A stretch of 64,000 bases of DNA, from contig JBAZWL010000013.1 of assembly GCA_041660405.1 (NCBI GenBank), positions 1 to 64,000 on the forward strand, written 5' to 3'. The notes under the pieces were generated by a model. The model worked only from the letters and a program-made list of their open reading frames with translations, did no database searches and was not told the origin of the DNA. Positions 58,288 to 64,000 of this stretch are shown one piece after another (positions within the stretch are counted from its first letter, which is position 1; the number at the start of each line of letters is the position of its first letter). The position numbers and the translations under genes are program-made. This stretch comes from Taibaiella sp041660405 (lineage in GTDB: Bacteria; Bacteroidota; Bacteroidia; Chitinophagales; Chitinophagaceae).

Positions 58288-58321
58288 TTTAATTCAAATA
58301 CAAAGACATCCAATATCATCC

Positions 58322-58350
58322 AAAAAGCCTTGTTATACAAGGCTTTTTTG
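58322..58350 (+). terminator. terminator after ssrA
   Basis: 11-bp stem AAAAAGCCTTG/CAAGGCTTTTT with loop TTATA and a T-run. Confidence 0.9.
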
Positions 58351-58381
58351 TTTATTCTATTGTCCAAGGAAATCCCAGATG

Positions 58382-58462
58382 TACCCCCTAAATCCAGACC
58401 ATTATAGGGGTATAAATGGGGGTAGATTACATACCACCAACAGAGATACCCCCTATTATGGT
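58382..58462. repeat. G/C-run repeat cluster before the integrase operon
   Basis: Related short elements: ACCCCCTA (58383-58390), TATAGGGGTAT (about 58404-58414), ATGGGGGTAG (about 58418-58427) and ATACCCCCTAT (about 58447-58457), in both orientations. Spacing suits integrase arm-binding sites or an operator for the first island operon. Confidence 0.35.
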
Positions 58463-58476
58463 TAAGGACGAGACTT

Positions 58477-59145
58477 ATGGGCAATTTATTCCGCGGGAAT
58501 ACTGAAAAAAAACTTTATGCTTGGATAGACCCAACGAACTGGTTCATAGCGCACAACATAGGAATGTATGGTCACCTTAGCTGTACACCACCAGCTGAGA
58601 ATAATACTGCTGAAGAAAATTTACTCTTTATTCCAAACCCAAAGTATAAAGGTGGCGTCACCCCTTATCATAACAATGTCGCAAAGAAAATTCGTACCGA
58701 ATACACTTTTGAATTTTATAGACCGCCATTATATCCCTCAAGAACACAGGCATTTTATGCATTGTATTCGCTTGAGCATGCAGAACAATATAAACGATTT
58801 CATGAAGCCCATGTAAAAGATCGCATTTTAATTAGTGGTATTCCCGTAGGTGAATGTCATTATTCTATTCATGATTCAGGGTGGTTCGATTTCCTTTGTA
58901 AAGATGCCAATTTTGATGATCATACCATTACCCAAAGTGCTGAGTCTTATTGGAAAGGACTATCAGTTAGCCAGTGTGAACTGAAGCTTTATGGTCACCC
59001 ATGGTCACAACCAGAAACGTGGGAAATATTATTTTATGGAACATTAAAAATTTCAGAAAGCAGTAAAAATGAAGTGAAAGAACTTTTTAACAAAGCATAT
59101 CTACAAAATCCCTTAGCATATCCTTTCATGCATACAAAACCATGA
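58477..59145 (+). CDS. uncharacterised island protein upstream of integrase
   Basis: 222 residues. Not firmly recognised. The block TEYTFEFYRPPLYPSRTQAF then YALYSLEHAEQYKRFHEAH is reminiscent of DUF2441/ADP-ribosyltransferase-like proteins, a weak resemblance. No signal peptide. Its stop overlaps the integrase ATG (ATGA at 59142-59145), so it is translationally coupled to the recombinase. It is the first gene of the island after ssrA. Confidence 0.65.
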   Translation: MGNLFRGNTEKKLYAWIDPTNWFIAHNIGMYGHLSCTPPAENNTAEENLLFIPNPKYKGGVTPYHNNVAKKIRTEYTFEFYRPPLYPSRTQAFYALYSLEHAEQYKRFHEAHVKDRILISGIPVGECHYSIHDSGWFDFLCKDANFDDHTITQSAESYWKGLSVSQCELKLYGHPWSQPETWEILFYGTLKISESSKNEVKELFNKAYLQNPLAYPFMHTKP

Positions 59146-60323
59146 TATTAACTGATACAAAAATTCGTACCATTAAAGCTCGTGACAAGGCTTACAAACT
59201 AACTGATGGAAAAGGACTTTTCCTCTTAATTTCACCAACCGGATCAAAATACTGGCGATTCAAATATCGTTTTGCAGGAAAAGAAAAATTAATAGCATTA
59301 GGTGTTTATCCTGAAGTGTCATTAGCACAAGCAAGAGCAAAACGTGATGAAGCGCGTAAATTATTAGCTAACGATACAGATCCTGGGCTACTAAAGCAGC
59401 TTAATAAACGAGCAAGAAAAACCGCATCTGAAAATAGCTTTGAAGCTGTTGCTCGCGAATGGTATGCTAAATTTTCCATTCAGTGGACACCCAATCACGG
59501 GCAAAGAATTTTAATACGTTTAGAAAAAGATATTTTCCCTTGGCTTGGCAGTCGCCCTATTAATGAAATTACTGCTCAAGAATTATTAAGCGCATTACGC
59601 AGAATTGAAAATCGTGGAGCTATTGAAACTGCTCATAGAGCGCAACAAAATTGCAGTCAGGTTTTTCGTTATGCAATAGCCACTGGACGTGCGGAACGTG
59701 ATCCTTGTCCTGATTTACGTGGCGCACTACAACCAGTAAATACACGTCATCATGCCTCTATTACCGATCCGAAAGAAATAGCAAAATTATTACGCTCCAT
59801 TCAGGACTATGAAGGTTATTTTGTTACTAAATGTGCACTAGGTTTAGCTCCTCTAGTATTTGTACGCCCTGGTGAACTAAGAAACGCTGAATGGGAAGAA
59901 GTTAATTTTGAAACTGCTGAATGGCGAATCCCTGCTGAAAAGATGAAAATGAGATCTATTCATATTGTCCTTCTGTCGACTCAAGCCATTAATATTTTAC
60001 AAGAATTACATGCACTCACAGGAACAGGGAAATATATATTTCCAAGTGTAAGAACACCAAATCGCCCAATGTCAGAAAATACTGTATTAGGCGCATTACG
60101 ACGGCTTGGTTACACAAAAAATGAAATGACCGGCCATGGTTTTCGCAGCATGGCCTCTACCCTTTTAAACGAACAAGGTTGGAATCGTGATGCTATTGAA
60201 CGACAGCTTGCACATTCCGAACGTAATTCGGTACGTGCTGCTTATAACTATGCAGAGCACTTACCAGAGCGACGCAAAATGATGCAGCACTGGGCTGATT
60301 ATTTAGAAAGTTTAAATCCTTAG
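59142..60323 (+). CDS. tyrosine recombinase (P4-type integrase)
   Basis: 393 residues. N-terminal DUF4102 arm-binding domain (1-90, TDTKIRTIKARDKAYKLTDG), core-binding domain (95-185), catalytic domain (205-385). Active residues: R242 (VRPGELRNAEW), H332 and R335 (GHGFRSMAS), H358 (LAHSE), Y368 (AAYNYAE). All present, so likely active. Such integrases use the 3' ends of tRNA or ssrA genes, which agrees with the position just after tmRNA. Confidence 0.95.
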   Translation: MILTDTKIRTIKARDKAYKLTDGKGLFLLISPTGSKYWRFKYRFAGKEKLIALGVYPEVSLAQARAKRDEARKLLANDTDPGLLKQLNKRARKTASENSFEAVAREWYAKFSIQWTPNHGQRILIRLEKDIFPWLGSRPINEITAQELLSALRRIENRGAIETAHRAQQNCSQVFRYAIATGRAERDPCPDLRGALQPVNTRHHASITDPKEIAKLLRSIQDYEGYFVTKCALGLAPLVFVRPGELRNAEWEEVNFETAEWRIPAEKMKMRSIHIVLLSTQAINILQELHALTGTGKYIFPSVRTPNRPMSENTVLGALRRLGYTKNEMTGHGFRSMASTLLNEQGWNRDAIERQLAHSERNSVRAAYNYAEHLPERRKMMQHWADYLESLNP

Positions 60324-60357
60324 TAAAGCTCTTCACAATGAGAATAGAATATTTTAT

Positions 60358-61056
60358 ATGAATAATATTGCAATAACCACAGTAGAACTCCGTGAATACT
60401 TTCCTGAAAACACAAAGAAGGAAGATTTAGAAGAACTAACATTAGAGATTAACTGTTACATACAATCCACTATTCATGGCATTGCCAACGAAAAAAATAA
60501 ACATGACAATTATTTAAAAATAAAGAAAATTAAAGATGCCATTACAGAACTGAGAAATTCCTTAGAAATAGCAAAAGAAGTCTTCCATGGTAGTCTTGGT
60601 GATACGCTACTAGAATGTTTTGATAACTGCCGTGAAATTAAAATGATAAAAAATTGTATCAAAGAAAATTCTCGTGCAAATGGATTCAAAAAAGATCTCG
60701 TGATAAACTTATTTGAATTAACCTATATTGCATGTGAGATCGCATGTAAAAAATTAAATTTTACACTCGGCAAACACAATGATTCCAATCAATCAAGAAA
60801 AAGGGGAATAGTTTCTTTTTTGGGAATTTGTCGCCTTATTGCCGATAAAATGAATCTACAAATAAGTAACGAGGCTGTTAAAAAATACATAACAGAGGCT
60901 ATCAATAGTCGCGAATTAACCTTTAAAACGATCAGCCACATAAAAGAAAACGAACTATACCAAGAAAAAGGAACAGTACCCTTCGATATTTATTATGACA
61001 CGCTACAAGAAATAAAACTAGGTATGAATCTTGATAAAAATGCAAAGGATTCATAA
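60358..61056 (+). CDS. uncharacterised island protein
   Basis: 232 residues, not recognised. Lys/Glu/Asn-rich and apparently all helical (KEDLEELTLEINCYIQSTIH; KKIKDAITELRNSLEIAKEV). No membrane segment. ATG 60358 has only weak upstream signals. Probably an accessory gene of the element. Confidence 0.6.
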   Translation: MNNIAITTVELREYFPENTKKEDLEELTLEINCYIQSTIHGIANEKNKHDNYLKIKKIKDAITELRNSLEIAKEVFHGSLGDTLLECFDNCREIKMIKNCIKENSRANGFKKDLVINLFELTYIACEIACKKLNFTLGKHNDSNQSRKRGIVSFLGICRLIADKMNLQISNEAVKKYITEAINSRELTFKTISHIKENELYQEKGTVPFDIYYDTLQEIKLGMNLDKNAKDS

Positions 61057-61119
61057 CTATCTCACAGTTTTTAATCATGATTAACTACCTCATCCGATAA
61101 CTAACCATGAGGTATTAAA

Positions 61120-61329
61120 ATGATTCATACGATCCTTAGACTTCCACAAGTAAAGCAACGAACAGGACTATCTCGATCTTCAATTTATCAAAAAGTTTCT
61201 AAAAAAGAGTTCCCTGCTCCCATATCTTTGGGAATGCGCTCTGTTGGTTGGGTCGATCAAGAAATAAGTGATTGGGTGACACAACGTGTTAATCAATCTC
61301 GCCCCAAACAAGGGGGTAAAACAGAATGA
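61120..61329 (+). CDS. AlpA-family regulator
   Basis: 69 residues. MerR-like helix-turn-helix of the AlpA family: ILRLPQVKQRTGLSRSSIYQ, KVSKKEFPAPISLGMRSVGW, and ISDWVTQR. AlpA activates the integrase/excision functions of related elements. GAGG ribosome site. Its stop overlaps the next start (ATGA). Confidence 0.93.
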   Translation: MIHTILRLPQVKQRTGLSRSSIYQKVSKKEFPAPISLGMRSVGWVDQEISDWVTQRVNQSRPKQGGKTE

Positions 61330-61697
61330 AGAATCTTTCAAACAAAACCACCAGTCGCTTAGGGGCGCCGGTGGCTAAACTAACTAGTAACAAAAAAAAT
61401 TATACCACAAAATTTAATGGTGAATTTAATCCATCACGATTACCTATGCCAATCATTGTGTTAGATATATTTGGAGAAAAAGTTAAGAAAGCAAATCGTG
61501 GAGGATATTGGAAAGTACATTGTCCTTTCCATGATGATTCAAATCCAAGCTTACATATACATCAAGTTTCTGGGCATTTTCGCTGTCACGCTTGTGGAGC
61601 TAAGAGTGGAAATATTCTTGCTTATTATATGAAAAAGACCGGAGAAAGTTTTGTTGAAGCAGCAAAATCTCTTGGCGCTTGGGAGATAAAATCATGA
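61326..61697 (+). CDS. CHC2 zinc-finger (primase N-terminal-like) protein
   Basis: 123 residues. Zinc-binding domain of DnaG-type primases: VHCPFHDDSNPSLHIHQVSG then HFRCHACGAKSGNILAYYM (Cys, His, Cys, Cys). No catalytic primase domain, so it probably works with the next protein. Overlaps both neighbours by four bases. Confidence 0.88.
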   Translation: MKNLSNKTTSRLGAPVAKLTSNKKNYTTKFNGEFNPSRLPMPIIVLDIFGEKVKKANRGGYWKVHCPFHDDSNPSLHIHQVSGHFRCHACGAKSGNILAYYMKKTGESFVEAAKSLGAWEIKS

Positions 61698-63781
61698 GTC
61701 ATTTTGATACTCCCGAACAAGCTGCACAATTCTTCGCAGTAAAGCCTTTATCTCAAGGCTATGTTTTTAAATGCCTACATCCTTATGTAGACACCTATGG
61801 CCATATTATTTTTTGGCGCATTCGATGCAAACATCCTAATGGTGAGAAGTGGATACGATCTATGCATAAAGATGAAACAGGGAAGTATCACCTATGTGAA
61901 CCCCCTCATCTAAAAGATAAACTTAAACCGTTATATGGGTTACCATTGCTAGCACAAAACCCTAATGCAATTATCTGGCTACCAGAAGGTGAAAATTGTG
62001 TTGATGTATTTAATCAATATTTTAATAACCATAATTTAAAGCATCAGCATATTGCAATCACAAGCGGTGGTGCAACAAGTGATGATAAAGCAGATTGGCA
62101 ACCATTAGCTGGTAGAACAGTTATTCTTTGGGGTGATAATGATAAGTCTGGTGAAAAATACGTCAAGCATGTTAAAAAAATTCTAGAACCTATTGGCTGT
62201 GCAATTCAAATTGTAAATATATCAGTTTTAAACTTACCAGAAAAAGGCGATGTTGTAGATTGGCTTGCATTAAATCCAACTGTAAGAGTTGATGATATTA
62301 TTGCCCTGCCTATGACAGATCAATTTAGTCCAGAAATTGCGGAAGATTCAAACTGTGAGCCTGATGCAAACAATGAAAAACAAAGTCAAGCATCTATGCT
62401 TGTTGCCTTTGTGGACACAGAAACAGAACTTTTTCACGACAAAAATGGAGATGTATATGCTCAATATAAATCAACCAGAGAAACGCGACGAATAGACGGC
62501 CGGCAATTTAAAAATTGGCTTGTCTCTTGTTTTTATAAACAAACTGGAAAATCTGCGCGAGATCAATCTATTCGTGAAGCAATTAGCACCTTGTCTGGTT
62601 TAGCACGCGAGCGAGGAAGTTGCCATGAAGTAAGTGTTCGTGTAGGAATGTATGACGATATTTATTATCTTGATTTAGGTGAGCCAGGATTAAACCGAGC
62701 CGTAAAAATCAGTGCTGGTGATTGGGAGATAATTGATAATCCTCCTATTTACTTTTTAAGACCAGAAACGATGAGAGCATTACCCGAGCCAATATCAGGC
62801 TCAAATATATCTTTACTATGGCAACTAGTAAATATCCCAGAAAATGCACGTTACCTTGTCATAGCTTGGTTAGCGGAATGTTTACGACCCGATACACCTT
62901 TCCCTATATTAGAACTTTTCGGTGAGCAAGGAAGTGCGAAAAGCACGACTCAAACATTGTTACGTAAACTCATTGATCCAAATGCTAGCATTCTTCGTGC
63001 AGCTCCCAAAACTCCAGAAGACGTATTCATATGCGCAGCTGTAAACTGGATAACAAGCTATGAAAATGTGAGCCATCTTTCGCATGCCATGCAGGATGCG
63101 CTTTGCATGCTTTCTACTGGTGCTGGATTTGCAAAACGTAAACTATACAGCGATGCAGATGAATCTGTGATTGAGGCTAAACGTCCCATTATTCTCAATG
63201 GTATTAGCGTGGCAGTAACAGCACAAGATCTTGTTGACCGTACATTATCAATTGAAACACCCACAATTAAAGAACGCACAGAAACGACAAAATTACAAAA
63301 GAATTTTGACTTAATCAGCGGAAAAATATTAGGGGGTCTTTTAGATATTGTGGCTCAAGCTTTATATATTTTGCCTTCGATAAAATTACCTCCCGAAGAA
63401 CAACCTCGATTACTTGAATTTGTTTATTTCGGTATGGCTATTGCTCGCGTAATGGGGGGCACTGAGAATGATTTTTTATCACAGTTTAACTTCGCCAGAG
63501 AAGAATCAATAGCTCGTACAATTGATGCCAGTCCTGTAGCCTCAGTTATGATTGAATGGTGCGAAACTTTCTCATACACGAGAGAGATGACTGTGAAAGA
63601 TCTTTACCAAACACTTGAACAAAACAAACCTAACCATTCAGATTCTTGGCCCCGTTCACCTAAGGGACTTGCTGATGCGCTTAGACGGCTAGCCCCGGCT
63701 TTACGAATATTGGGTATAGAGTGTCGCTCTCTAGGAAAAAGGGGCAGCCATGTGTATTGGGAAATAAAACCACGCAGATAG
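61694..63781 (+). CDS. Toprim/helicase replication protein of the mobile element
   Basis: 695 residues from ATG 61694 (GGAGA upstream, ATGA overlap); an in-frame TTG at 61679 lies at the ribosome site. The N-terminal half has Toprim-like features (IIWLPEGENCVDVFNQ with Glu, then TVILWGDNDKSGEKYV with the DxD pair). The C-terminal half is an ATPase with Walker A LFGEQGSAKSTTQTLLRKL (about 415-433) and a likely D5/DUF927-type helicase fold. Together with the CHC2 protein it can form a primase-helicase like P4 alpha, split over two genes. Confidence 0.82.
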   Translation: MSHFDTPEQAAQFFAVKPLSQGYVFKCLHPYVDTYGHIIFWRIRCKHPNGEKWIRSMHKDETGKYHLCEPPHLKDKLKPLYGLPLLAQNPNAIIWLPEGENCVDVFNQYFNNHNLKHQHIAITSGGATSDDKADWQPLAGRTVILWGDNDKSGEKYVKHVKKILEPIGCAIQIVNISVLNLPEKGDVVDWLALNPTVRVDDIIALPMTDQFSPEIAEDSNCEPDANNEKQSQASMLVAFVDTETELFHDKNGDVYAQYKSTRETRRIDGRQFKNWLVSCFYKQTGKSARDQSIREAISTLSGLARERGSCHEVSVRVGMYDDIYYLDLGEPGLNRAVKISAGDWEIIDNPPIYFLRPETMRALPEPISGSNISLLWQLVNIPENARYLVIAWLAECLRPDTPFPILELFGEQGSAKSTTQTLLRKLIDPNASILRAAPKTPEDVFICAAVNWITSYENVSHLSHAMQDALCMLSTGAGFAKRKLYSDADESVIEAKRPIILNGISVAVTAQDLVDRTLSIETPTIKERTETTKLQKNFDLISGKILGGLLDIVAQALYILPSIKLPPEEQPRLLEFVYFGMAIARVMGGTENDFLSQFNFAREESIARTIDASPVASVMIEWCETFSYTREMTVKDLYQTLEQNKPNHSDSWPRSPKGLADALRRLAPALRILGIECRSLGKRGSHVYWEIKPRR

Positions 63782-63794
63782 TCTTGCAATTCAT

Positions 63795-63847
63795 GTCGTC
63801 AATGTCGTGACATCTTGATTTGAGCACGACATCACGACATTGACGAC
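63795..63847. repeat. 16-bp perfect inverted repeat, candidate origin
   Basis: GTCGTCAATGTCGTGA (63795-63810) and its exact complement (63832-63847), loop 21 bases, with further ACGACAT/ATGTCGT copies inside. No T-run follows, so it is a poor terminator. It sits directly after the replication gene. Confidence 0.6.
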
Positions 63848-63901
63848 TTCATTTGGAAATTATTATTTTTAATTAATCTGATCTGAACAGGAAAATAACA
63901 G

Positions 63902-64000
63902 ATGAAATTCAAAAAAGGTGCCTCAGGCAATATAACAGGAAGACCTAAGGGAATAGTTGATCAGCGTACAAAACTAAGGAAGTTATTAGAACCCCATGCA
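63902..64000 (+). CDS. DUF5681-type protein (partial, runs off the window)
   Basis: 33 residues visible. N-terminus FKKGASGNITGRPKG matches the short DUF5681 motif found at the start of small phage and island proteins, some next to terminase genes. Upstream CAGGAAA. The rest lies outside the window. Confidence 0.65.
   Translation, partial: MKFKKGASGNITGRPKGIVDQRTKLRKLLEPHA

Overview
The window reads as chromosome of a low-GC gammaproteobacterium of the Legionellales/Coxiellales type. The reasons are classical gammaproteobacterial gene neighbourhoods (metY-rimP-nusA-infB-rbfA-truB-rpsO-pnp; ygfB-pepP-ubiH-ubiI divergent from zapA-ssrS-fau; epmB/efp), AT-rich codon use, and an accessory region rich in ankyrin-type and unrecognised helical proteins like those of amoeba-associated intracellular bacteria. 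A Berkiella-like genus is a guess that cannot be proven from the sequence alone.

Layout. (1) 1-16.8 kb is an accessory region: two PAS-LuxR regulators near its ends, ankyrin or ankyrin-like genes, a CynX-type transporter, an NDH-2-like flavoprotein, an arylamine N-acetyltransferase, a LysR/NmrA pair, a TfoX-N protein, a multi-pass membrane protein, and many broken or duplicated fragments (5.4-7.6 kb, 14.1-14.7 kb). Five copies of one palindrome (core TCAGGA-N3-TCCTGA) lie at fixed distance from a similar -10 element (GTARAYT) in front of six of these genes, which suggests an undescribed regulon. (2) 16.8-25.2 kb is the translation/transcription operon led by initiator tRNA. (3) 25.3-29.6 kb holds two outer-membrane beta-barrels and a large secreted repeat protein. 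(4) 29.6-42.7 kb is core metabolism and housekeeping: EF-P and its modification enzyme, RsmA, acid phosphatase, PtsP, RppH, ubiquinone hydroxylases, PepP, ZapA, 6S RNA, 5-FCL, an alanine/sodium symporter. (5) 42.9-47.9 kb is a complete minus-strand rRNA operon (16S-23S-5S) with no tRNA in the spacer. (6) 47.9-57.9 kb holds tyrS, an M23 peptidase with anmK (cell-wall turnover and recycling), erpA/can, hicAB, hemJ, an unknown helical protein, thiE/thiD and rubredoxin. (7) ssrA (tmRNA, 57894-58287) is followed by an integrated mobile element (integrase, AlpA, CHC2 zinc-finger protein, Toprim/helicase replication protein, DUF5681-type protein) that runs off the right edge.

Most interesting points: the palindrome regulon with its likely PAS-LuxR regulators; a graveyard of shuffled fragments of one ankyrin-type family; a tmRNA gene whose 3' CCA is not encoded at the boundary with the island; a cargo gene translationally coupled upstream of the integrase; and a 16-bp perfect inverted repeat after the replication protein that may be the element's origin.
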